A stretch of 64,000 nucleotides of DNA. Origin: Castor canadensis. Lineage: Eukaryota; Chordata; Mammalia; Rodentia; Castoridae. Below, one piece after another: positions 1 through 8,968 of the stretch; the stretch's first letter is position 1; each line of letters opens with the position of its first letter. The notes under the pieces were generated by a model, which saw only the letters and a list, made by a program, of their open reading frames with translations, was not told the DNA's origin and did no database searches. The DNA lies in the NCBI RefSeq assembly GCF_047511655.1, contig NC_133389.1:27487501-27551500 (forward strand), given 5' to 3'. The translations under genes and the position numbers were made by a program.

Positions 1-136
1 AGCCCTCACCTCAGCATTCTTGGCTGAGACCTTGACCTCAGACTTCCAGCTTCCAGAACACTGAGGAATCATCTTCTGTTGTCTAAAAGCCACCAGTCTA
101 GGGTACTTCATTATAGTAGCCTGAATAGACTAAGAC
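1..136 (+). mobile_element. MaLR-type LTR 3' end (fragment)
   Basis: The 3' portion of a mammalian-apparent LTR retrotransposon LTR, cut by the window edge. The features are the 'cttccagcttccagaacactgagg' type of region and a terminal block ending gcctgaatagactaagac, typical of MST/MLT LTR ends. No internal retroviral sequence is present. Confidence 0.55.
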
Positions 137-254
137 GGCGTGTAATAGCTCCACAAAATGTTTTGTTTCAAAGTCGGAATGGAAACATGAATTTCTCAGG
201 TTAAGAAAATGGTTTCATAAGTGGTATTAATGTATGTCTTTATACCAGCAATCA

Positions 255-333
255 TAAACCCAATATATATGACAATTAATACATATGTATATATATAATA
301 TATATTCATATATTAATTATATATACATATATA
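255..333. repeat. AT-rich (TA)n tract
   Basis: About 80 bp of almost pure A/T with alternating TA runs (tatatat, catatatt). It is low-complexity sequence with self-complementary arms. Confidence 0.8.
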
Positions 334-1163
334 ATGGAGGAAGAGGCCTATAAAGGCCAAAGTGCACGGGGCCCATGAAATCCATAGCACAGTCCACGTT
401 CATGGTTCCCTACTCTGTCCCACACTCAAGACAGCTTACTGCATTCCTCCCCCATTGCAAATGCATGTTGGTCTCCCCATTTCAACCAAAGTGGCGGACT
501 CCCAATGCTGCAGCGTGAAGAGAGCAGCAACTCTTCATGACTGTGATGCTTCCTCATGGTCATCTTGTGCTGTGTTCCTGGAGTGGCAGATGGCAGCTGT
601 CAACCATCTTTTCTCTTGTACCCCAAGGTACGGCACATATTCCCAACAAAGGGGCTCCCCAGACCAGAATTCTGAAAGCTTTGGGGTGTGTGTGTGTGTG
701 CGTGCCCTGTTTCGGCATGTAGTCTGAAGAAGCTCTTAGGCATTTGAATATTGACACCCCCACCCCTTTAATGTTCCCTATGAGGGTCTCCCTCATCTCC
801 CACCCACCTGAGAACAATTGGCCTGAAGGAAACCGAAATCCAACAGGACATGCTGCTTGTATGGTGCTGGATTCTTTTACACAAGGCCACTGGGCTCTGC
901 AAAGTCGCGCCCCTCGGAAATCCCTGGATGAGGTATTTCCTCACAGCACAGAGGAAAGACCATGCAGCCGGTCAGGCTGAGTTTCAGCAGGCAGCTGGCT
1001 GCCCCTTTGTCCCCTAGAGTGACTGGCCAGTTCCCTAGGGTGGAGCTCTGCAGGGGACTGAGGGAAGTGAGGCAGAAGGACTCATGGCTTTCTGGGCTAG
1101 GGGAAAGGGCACTTGGCTCTTACACTGTCTGGTCTTTGGCTCATTTATGAAATGCGAATCAAA
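334..1163. other. Intergenic sequence, nothing recognised
   Basis: Unique-looking DNA downstream of CTIF. It contains only a short (GT)n run at about 687-702. Open frames on both strands here are short and featureless. Confidence 0.5.
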
Positions 1164-1175
1164 ACCATTTGTCTG

Positions 1176-1285
1176 GGCTGGCTGGTGTAGCTCAATGGTA
1201 GAGCACTTGGCCAGCACATGCAAGACCCTGGGTTTGATCCCCAGCACAACAAAACAAAAACAAAAACAAGACAACAGCAACAAAG
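1176..1285 (+). mobile_element. ID-like (tRNA-derived) SINE
   Basis: A tRNA-type A box (tagctcaatggtagagcac) and B box (gggtttgatccc) are followed by an A-rich (CAAAA)n tail. Flanking copies of accatttgtctg (1164-1175) and accacttgtctg (1286-1297) differ by one base and look like the target-site duplication. Confidence 0.88.
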
Positions 1286-1297
1286 ACCACTTGTCTG

Positions 1298-2500
1298 CCT
1301 GCTTCATTGGACCAACAGAGACAATGGATGGGAGGCCCTGAAGCCCTTGGGGAGGGGCTAGAACAAGACCATGAACTCTAGGGTATCAACTTCTTTCCTC
1401 TACTCCATCCCTTCTTCTTTGTCTGCCATCATTGCCTTGGCAGTTTAAAGACCTTTGCAAGTCTTTAGTGTGTGTGTGTGTGATCATTCATCAAAAAGAA
1501 AGGTTTCCTTCTGGCCTTCCTGTACACCCAGTACAAATGTAACCACTCTCCAAAAGATAAGAGGACCACACGTCAGCAGAGATGGTGGAGAATCCAGGGC
1601 CAACACATTTATTATTTGGATGGTGGGTATCATAGGAGTTAGAACCTTTGGAAGCAGCACATGTTGTCCAGAAAAGTCTGTCCCTTTGGATGAACGCTAT
1701 GGTGGGACTCCCCCTTACCACCCTCTCCCCTACCACCAAACACTTTCCCTTTGACTTCCAATCTCTGCCCCTACTTCTTTGCATTTTTGTAAAAATATTT
1801 GGCTTGACAAATACCTCAGTTGTTTAATTATAACATAATTTCCCTCTACCCAATCTGTGTACTTCTGGCTGTCCCCATGCAGCGTCATGGGAGAGTGTGA
1901 CTGAGTCATGGGCGGTGGCTGATTCTCCAGGTCTCTGGGCTGCTCTGGGCCAGACCAGGGAAGGATGAAGAGGTAGGTACTCTGGCCGCTCACCACCCAG
2001 AGAGCCGAAAGCCTGGCAGGTCTAGTCGGAAAGAATCCCCGAAGGGGAGCTGTTACCAGGAGGCAGTGTCCTCACTGCCTCTCCAGAGGAGAGTCTGTGC
2101 AAAACAAGGGACATGTCATCACAGGAAAATAAATCACTGGGCCCTTTTGGGACTGTTTGATGAGAGACTCTTTGACCAACTGGGAGAGGACAGCCACTTG
2201 CTGCTGGCTTTTGGAAGCTGCCATGGAGACATTTCCTGGGACCGGGTAGGTCTAGGGGGTAGTTAGATGTGCAGCAAACCAAAGCCGTCATGAGAAAGCC
2301 AGTTCCTCCAGAAAAGCCTGCCACCCTGGATAGCCAGCTTTTGGGGCAGATGTCTCCTTCGGTCTGTTCTTTTGGAACAATCCCAGGACCCAGAGCTTAC
2401 CCCTGCTCCCCACAGGCAGCCACACTGTGACCACTCTTGTCCTGAGCTCACTGCCTGGCTGACACCAGCCAAGGCAAAAAGGCTTTGGGAATGGTTTGTT
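1298..2500. other. Intergenic sequence beyond the CTIF 3' end
   Basis: No exon, RNA gene or interspersed repeat recognised. A short (GT)n run lies near 1468-1482. Confidence 0.5.
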
Positions 2501-2558
2501 GATTGAACACACAAAGAACACAGATTCGGGGTGTATTTGGTTTTTGGTATTGTTTATT
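2501..2558 (-). terminator. CTIF: Likely CTIF polyadenylation signal and downstream element
   Basis: On the minus strand AATAAA lies at 2558-2553. Within 30-55 nt downstream comes the GU-rich stretch CTGTGTTCTTTGTGTGTTC (2519-2501), a good CstF-type downstream element. Cleavage would be expected around 2530-2540. It is the first canonical hexamer after the stop codon on this strand. Confidence 0.55.
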
Positions 2559-5500
2559 TTTTAAACCCACTTGTATTTTGGGTTCGGCTGGAAAGCAGGA
2601 CGTGGAGGGAAGGTGGTGGTGCGAGCAGGATTCGCTGCAGCTTTGGCAGGAAGCCCCAGGCCCCTGCTCCAGGAAGGCAGGTCCTGTCATCCGGCTCCCA
2701 GCTGGCTCAGGTGAGGTGCCAGCCCTGCCTCACAAGTGTCCTGAGCAGAGGACAGTTGTCTGCGTTCCAATCCGCCTCCTCAAAGGCTCAGCAGAGGTTT
2801 ACTAACACAGCGCCCAGCAGCTGAGGGTCACCATGCCATTGGCAGGCCTGAGAGTCTGGGACAAGGAACACTGGCTGGCTTCTGATTCCAGATAACAGCC
2901 TGGGACTTGGCTTCCTGGAGGCCGCTGTCTGGGGTGGCCCCAGGGGGCTGCTCCTCTTGGCCCCAGGCTGTCTGGACCTCCACCCCTGCAGCTGCCTGGG
3001 GTGTGATCCGTGGTACAGTCCCCACCCCCCCGCCCCTCAGAGAAAATAATAAAATAAAAAATAAAATTAGAATAAATACCGACTAGGTCAACATTTACAT
3101 TTGCACAGATGGACAGGACGATCCCCAGACTGTAAAGGTTTACAGACTGATTAAGGAAGGATGAACAGATGAGGCTGGGTTTGCGGTGTACACTTCCCAT
3201 GGAGGAAAGTGGGGTTCCTGGCCTTATCCAGGGGAGGCTGGGAGTCCTATTAGGGCAACAGTCCGGAGCTTAGCCACCAGGCAGTGGGGAACAGGATAGA
3301 GGCAAGAAGGCTGCCTGAGGAAAACAGTGACTAACTCATCCTGACAGGCAGCGGGGAGACAGAGAAGAATCCACATCAGATGGCCTCACTGTGTCTCTGT
3401 CATGCGCCAAGAACGGCGGGTGAGCAGGGACAACACAAGCTTCAGAGATGTAATGTCCAGTCCTGCCTCCCATCAAGTACACTCAGCCAACTTGGCTATG
3501 ACCTTCCTCTTGAAGCACCGGGGGCTCTGGCCTGGGGAGGGAGCAGGGTTTTGTGGGGTGCCTGCTTCTACCCCTACTTCCTGCCTGAATGGTCTCCCAT
3601 GAGAAGCTGACCTAGACTCTAACACTTTAGGCTTTACTGTTGTTTCTTCTTTCAAAAACAAATTAAAAAAAAAAAAAAAGTTTTCCTTCCATGTCTGAAA
3701 GAGCAGCAGCGACCTGCATTTACAAAACCAGCTAGAGTGTCATTCGAATGAGCTAGGAAGCATCCTCAAGCAAGGTGACACACTAGGGAAACTGTGGCTG
3801 GAGCCGTGGGGACACGACACGTAATTAAAAATATATTTATATAAGTATACGTATTTATATCTCACTTCTTCACACTGGTCCTCACAGCCAAGGGGGGGCT
3901 GGCCTTGAAGCAGGACCCCCCCACCCCGCAACGGACCATTAGGAGGGAGGTACATTACCCATGGTGCCTACAATGCTACCTGTGTCTGCTTCCATGGGGG
4001 GGGGGGCGCCAGCCCTTCCATACAGCGTTTGGAGACCCTTGGAGCTTGCTCTGGGAGCTCAATGAGGGGTCTAGGAGACCCCAAACCCTTGTTCCTCTGT
4101 GACCTGAGCCCCCACTGTCAGGCCCCTCTTCTTCAGAGTCTGGCCTCATTCTTAAGCAGATGCACCCCCACCCTCCACACACTCATGCACACTTGCACTC
4201 ACCCCCCCACCCCCCCACTCACACCTGAGGGAAGCAGGCCCCTCCGGGCACAGATGTGGCTCTCTGAGGCTGCCGGGAGCAGCTGTTTGCCTGGCGGGGC
4301 TGACTGACTCCACCAGAGCCTGATTTCCCTGATGCCCTGTCTCTGAGCATCCGCCATCAACCCAGCTCTTCCCTCAGGGCCTCCTGTGGGGCTTGTGGTG
4401 TCCCTGGGCCCCAGGCTGGGCCCAAGAGCTGGCACAGGAGCCAAGGCAGCAAAAAGCAGTTTGAGAAAGCTTGTAAAGGAAGGGTGGGGGCAGCACAGGC
4501 TGTTGGCACAGGCCATTGACCTGTTTCTGGGAAACCTCTGCCCTCCATACCTTGTCCCCAACAGGCTCTTTTTGGGGACTGGCACGTGTTCCATCCTGGG
4601 ACTGATAGGCAGTTTTCAGTGGAAAGCCAGGGAGAACTGGGGACCTTCTTCCCACCCCTCCTGCCTGCCCTCCTGGACTCAGGAACAATGGAGAGAAACC
4701 TTCCCCAGCCTTCACTCCCAGCTAGGCTTATTTGGACTAGAAGGCTACAGGAGCCTGACCAGCCTCAATAAAGGAGCAAATCAGGAAGCCGCTGGGCTCT
4801 GATGGCCTAGCTATCCTCCCAAACTTGACCTGGTCCTCCTCTCTGGCTTTACATAAGGGGCTGCTTCCCATGACTGGGGCCTTCCATGAAACCCCGGTCT
4901 CATTTCTGGCCTGGAAATCTCCATCTGGTGATCCTACCTGGTCACCTGACTGTCCTTGTCATGACTCCATGAATTTGCCCCTTCCCAACAGCTGGGGAGG
5001 GTGGAACTTCTGGATCCTGCTTGGGATAAGACTCCAAGTCCTGGGGATCCAGGCAGCCTCCACCCCACTCCTACCCCTATAGGAGCTAGGAACGTGACTT
5101 GAATTTTGGTTTTAATTTGCCAGCTTTCTTTAGGGCTATGTTTGCCACAAGGTCCCTGGGCCAGGACCGGGTCTAAGGTATCAGCACTTTGAGAACTAGC
5201 CACTGGGCCACTGGAATATGAGAGCAGAGGCATTGCAGGCCAGGGGCCAGGAACATAGGATTGCAGCTGGGACCCCCACTGGGGCAACAGTTTCCAATTA
5301 CCCTAATTAGCTACTGGCAAGCTGTCTGTGGCTACAGTCCTTCCAGCGGGGGCCAGGTTTGATCTTCTACTAATCAGGGGGTCCTCGTGAGGCTGACTGT
5401 GTGATCACATCCAAGGGCATTTTCATTGAGAGAAGCGACTTCAAAGCTACCAACTTTTGAAAAATAAAAGCACAATAAAATAAAAGGATACAAGGTGAGT

Positions 5501-6176
5501 TGTGAGCTTCGGTTCCCCTCCCTGCTGCCAGAGCTCCCCATAGGCCCTGGGAGGGGGGGGGGGGGCTGGGGACCCAGGGCAGGAGGAATTGAAGTTGAGA
5601 GGGTGGAGCAAGAAGGTTAGAGAAAATGCTTCTCCCCAGCTCCTCTGTGGCTGACAAAGGCCGTCAATTACGGTGGCTGGTGGAGACCGTGCCTGCCTTT
5701 GTCCTCCCAGACATCTGCTACATGTCGCCTGCTGCCAGTTGGCGACTGTGGCTGACAGCACGCAGGAACAATGTGAGCCCATCTCGACCCACTTTTTTCA
5801 GCCTTCTGAGGTCCTTTCTGACCCAAGAGGTGGCCGGTGTGTGGGGCTGTCGGGGGGGATGGGGTGGGGGCGGTGTGTGTTTGGATGGTGGGGGATGGGG
5901 AGGGCTGGGAGGGCCACCATGACAAAGAAACATGCTTCCCTTATTGGTGTGAGCTGTCGCATGCTCAGGCTGGGGGGTTGCATGGGGTGGGGAGGGGTAC
6001 CCTTTTCAGGGATTTGATCCCTCCCCTGGCTGGCTCCAGACTGGCCACAGACTCTGCTGGCCTTCCTGCCTATTTCTTTCTCTCGCCAGGGCCACCCCTA
6101 TCCTCCCGCATGTCCATCTGGCCCTGTACACCAGGGCCCCAGCTGCCCATGGGCCGCCCGCCAGGCCCTCTTGCTG
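2530..6176 (-). other. CTIF: Probable CTIF 3' untranslated region
   Basis: Inferred 3' UTR of about 3.6 kb, from the CTIF stop to the first canonical AATAAA on the minus strand (2553-2558). I see no interspersed SINE, LINE or LTR copy anywhere in it, in contrast to the introns. It has UTR-like AU-rich islands: 3040-3085, 3655-3680 (a T-tract in the transcript) and 3820-3865. It also has several long C or G runs. An ATTAAA variant at 5111-5116 could give a shorter isoform, but its downstream sequence is not GU-rich. Open frames within this interval on either strand carry no recognisable domain. The UTR extent is inference from sequence signals only. Confidence 0.6.
5551..5567. repeat. Poly-G run
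   Basis: A long uninterrupted G run on the + strand (C run in the CTIF transcript) inside the probable 3' UTR. Confidence 0.8.
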
Positions 6177-6392
6177 TCAGGCTGTCAGTTTCTGGATGGT
6201 TCTGTTGTAGTACTGCGTGATGGGGGGCGTCAGAGGGTTCCAGCTGTTGGCGTGGAGCTCAATAACCTCCAGGAGCAGGGACCGTGTCAGCATGGACTCC
6301 GAGGGGCACAGCATCTTATCTCGGGCGCTGGCCAGGAGCTCGGTCATCATCTCAGGCAACTGCTCCTCCAGCAGCCGGCCTGTACTCTGCAG
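6177..6392 (-). CDS. CTIF: CTIF terminal coding exon with stop codon
   Basis: The coding part of the last CTIF exon holds 71 codons and a TGA stop at 6177-6179. It starts LQSTGRLLEEQLPEMMTELL, right after the acceptor ttctgtgccttcag|CTGCAG on the minus strand, and ends ITQYYNRTIQKLTA. This is the end of the MIF4G domain (helices around SESMLTRSLLLEVIELHANS) followed by the short C-terminal tail. It follows the 54-nt exon in phase 0. An alternative acceptor using the next CAG two codons downstream (ctgcag|AGT) is possible in sequence and would remove LQ in frame. The reading frame is intact. Translation upstream of 6392 in the same frame reads into intron and is not coding. Confidence 0.96.
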   Translation of the reverse strand: MQSTGRLLEEQLPEMMTELLASARDKMLCPSESMLTRSLLLEVIELHANSWNPLTPPITQYYNRTIQKLTA

Positions 6393-6603
6393 CTGAAGGC
6401 ACAGAAGTGTGGTTAGGACAGGACTTAGGCCCCTCCATGCTCCCCTGCCCCCCACCTTGGTTAGGTGGGCTGGAGGCAAGGACAAGAAATAGCTGCATTG
6501 TCCTAGGGGCATGCTGAGCCCAGGCAGGAAGAGCCAACTGAGATCCATCTGCCAGCAGGAATGAGATAAACCAGACTATTGCCTGCCTCGCCAGGAACAT
6601 GTC

Positions 6604-6712
6604 TCTTGTCCCTTCCACTCCAGAACTTCCCCTCCTACAGGAAGCCTTCCCTGACTACACCCTCTCATGGCCCTGTGGTCTGCTCCTGATCATGGGTGTT
6701 CAGATGGCACTG
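6604..6712 (+). mobile_element. L2-like fragment
   Basis: The block 'aggaagccttccctgactacaccc' followed by a tract resembling the L2 3' region suggests an old LINE-2 piece. Divergence makes this tentative. Confidence 0.4.
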
Positions 6713-6811
6713 TGTTGATTTCCATTTGCCAGGGTGTCTCTGGAAACTAGAGTGGTCATTATTACCTGATTGTTGTGTCTGTGTGGAACCTGAGAGCAGG
6801 GAAGAAATCTC

Positions 6812-6813
<2 letters not shown>

Positions 6814-6890
<77 letters not shown>
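6814..6890 (+). repeat. Compound microsatellite (TC)n(AC)n
   Basis: About 16 TC units run directly into about 22 AC units. The order is the reverse complement of the second compound array at 7284-7341. Confidence 0.98.
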
Positions 6891-6892
<2 letters not shown>

Positions 6893-7139
6893 CTCCTCTC
6901 TCCTGCCTCAGTCAGTCCTACCTCCCAGCCTCAGAACTGACCCCTGCCCACACAATTTTGATGACAGGAGGCAATATGAACTAGGGCAGGAGGCCAGCCA
7001 GGCAATCTTGAGAACACTGGTAATCTTGAAAAGCCTCCCTTGGAAAGGAGGAGCCCCAGTCTTTCTGGATCAGTGCAGCCCCAGCCTGCAGCCCCCACAG
7101 ACCCTCCCCATATATTTCAATTCCCATTGTCGGATTACC

Positions 7140-7281
7140 CTTAGCCATGTCCCACTTGCTTTCCGAGGCTCCACCTTCTTCACAAAGCTTTCCTGGACCT
7201 TTGGGCCCATCCTGATCTCTCCCCTGACTTCTCAGGGATCTATGTTCTGCATTCACACTTATTCCATACACTGCCCCCACC

Positions 7282-7341
<60 letters not shown>

Positions 7342-7450
7342 CGCACTTGGAAGCTGTCTGGGGGTAGGGACCATGCCTTTACCTTTACCCCGATCTCCCC
7401 AGCTGGAGCCCAACAAATGAACTGTGTGATAATCCCACAGATCCACGGTT
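7140..7450 (+). mobile_element. L2-like fragment interrupted by microsatellite
   Basis: The text 'ccaccttcttcacaaagctttcctggacc' and, after the GT/GA array, 'gggtagggaccatgcctttacc' match the general layout of an L2 3' end on the plus strand. It is old and weak. Confidence 0.4.
7284..7341 (+). repeat. Compound microsatellite (GT)n(GA)n
   Basis: About 19 GT units are followed by about 10 GA units. The array is complementary to the (TC)n(AC)n array 393 bp away. Confidence 0.98.
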
Positions 7451-8024
7451 ACTGTCCAGGCTCCCTGCACTTCTGGCCTCTGAGCTCCTGGGCATGGCCT
7501 TTGCAGCCTGAGCAAAGCCACCTGACAGGTGAGCTTTTTGGAGAGGCAGGCTGCATCTTCATGCTGGAGGCCCCCTCCTCCCTATGCCCCACACTGTATG
7601 AGTGACTCCAGGCTGTTTGCAGAGGGCAAGATCTGCCCCAGCAACGCAGCAAAGCCAGCCTCTGAAGGAAGATCCTGAAGGAAGAGTGCCAGTGCTCAGG
7701 GGCCACACTTTGGGATCAGGAGTGGTGCCTCCCACAGGGGCTCAGTCAGCATGCCACCAAGGCAAAGGAAGGTATTTGACAAAAGCAGGTTACTTGGAGC
7801 CTTTTAAATCATTAGTGTGGACTGTTTCACCCAAGGAGCAGGTGGTCTTGGGGACAGAGGCAAGTGGGCAGTGCCAGCCCTCCCCTCTGCCTATCCCTCT
7901 AGAAAAGCAGTTCTCTCTCCCTGCAGTTAGCAGCGCCTCTCACCACGGGTGGGGCCCGTGGATGCTTCATCGCCCCCGTCTGTGAGGTGTGGGGACACGT
8001 GGGTCTGAGGTTGGGACAGCTTAC

Positions 8025-8078
8025 CTCCATAGAGCAACAGAGGACAGCATCTTCCTTCACATCCTGAGATTGCAAGAG
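8025..8078 (-). CDS. CTIF: CTIF 54-nt internal coding exon, MIF4G domain part
   Basis: A short exon, too small to appear as an independent reading frame, encodes LLQSQDVKEDAVLCCSME, 18 residues of the CTIF MIF4G domain (about 510-527 in human numbering). The minus-strand acceptor is cttccgtag|CTCTTG and the donor ATGGAG|gtaagc. Both junctions are phase 0. It joins the upstream exon ending ...CLRE to the terminal exon starting LQSTGRLLEE, giving the continuous CTIF sequence I recall. Because it is 54 nt and symmetrical in phase, skipping it would keep the frame and delete 18 residues of the helical repeat domain. Identification rests on recalled protein sequence plus perfect splice consensus; an alignment to CTIF mRNA would settle it. 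Confidence 0.93.
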
Positions 8079-8374
8079 CTACGGAAGAGAGGAGGCCAGT
8101 CAGGGTGGTCTATGGCTGCCAGCCCCCAAAGCCAGACTACCTTCCCTGCCCTGCGCACTCCACACCCAGTCCTGACACACACAGGTGGGTGACAAACTTC
8201 TCCACTGGGTCAGGAGCCCTGGGCCTGGCATGGACCCAACACTGCAAATCCAAAACCAAGACGGCACAGACTCACACACAGACAGGAAGCACCTCGTAAC
8301 CAAAGCCATGGTCAGGTTGCTCAGGGCTCAGCCTGCCCAGGCTTCCCTCTACCTGTCTGGCTCATTCTCTCCGT

Positions 8375-8575
8375 CTCGCTCTTTTTAAATTGAGATAGAA
8401 TTCACAAACCATAAAACTCTTCATTCAAAAGCATACAGTTGAGTGGGTTTTAGGATATTCAGAATTATGTGACCGTCATCACTATTTAGTTCCAGAACAT
8501 AGCTATCATCCTCAAAAGAAATCTATGCCTGTTAGCAGTTGCTCCCCATTCCTGAACCCACACAGGTGCCACATG
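8375..8575 (-). mobile_element. L1 3'-UTR fragment, antisense
   Basis: The sequence 'aattgagatagaattcacaaaccataaaa...gaccgtcatcactatttagttccagaaca' corresponds to the reverse complement of old L1M 3' regions. Confidence 0.7.
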
Positions 8576-8650
8576 CCACATACCACATGTCACATGCATA
8601 ATATTTGCTGTACTATTGCTAGAGTGAAAACCAGAAAGTAACTTGGGAGA

Positions 8651-8968
8651 CTGGGTGTGGTAACTCATGCCTGTAATCCTAGCTACTCAGAAGGCTGAGA
8701 TTGGAGGATTGAGGTTTGAGGCCAGCCCCAGGAAAAAAAGTTTTAAAAAGTTATCTAGACCCCCATCTCAGCCAATGGCTGGGATGTCATCCCAGCTAGG
8801 AGGGAAGCACAAATAGGAGAATTGTGATCCAGACTGGCCCTGGCATAAAGAGAGAACCTATCTCAAAATAAACAACACAAAAAGGACTGGAGGCATAGCT
8901 CAAGTGGTAGAGAGCATGCCTAGTGCAAGGCCTTGAGTTCAAACCCCAGTAGTGAAAAAAAAAAAAGT
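8651..8968 (+). mobile_element. Composite B1-B1-ID SINE
   Basis: Three units occur in order: a 7SL/B1-like unit (ctgtaatcctagctactcag), a second degenerate B1-like unit (gtcatcccagctaggaggga) and a tRNA/ID-like unit (atagctcaagtggtagag ... gagttcaaacccc), then a poly-A tail. This is the most complete example of the window's lineage-specific trimeric SINE. Confidence 0.9.

Larger units (their letters stand above)
6393..8024 (-). other. CTIF: CTIF last intron
   Basis: A 1.6 kb intron between the 54-nt exon and the terminal exon, with consensus donor and acceptor. It contains two compound microsatellites in mutually inverted orientation and weak L2-like remnants, and otherwise nothing recognisable. 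Confidence 0.85.

Noticed and set aside
1176-1260. tRNA gene
   Set aside because: A and B boxes are present, here and in the other ID units, but the unit is followed by an A-rich tail and flanked by a target duplication. It is a SINE, not a functional tRNA.
6696-7367. 223-codon frame with Ser-Leu and Thr-His repeats
   Set aside because: It is translation of the (TC)n(AC)n and (GT)n microsatellites in the CTIF intron.
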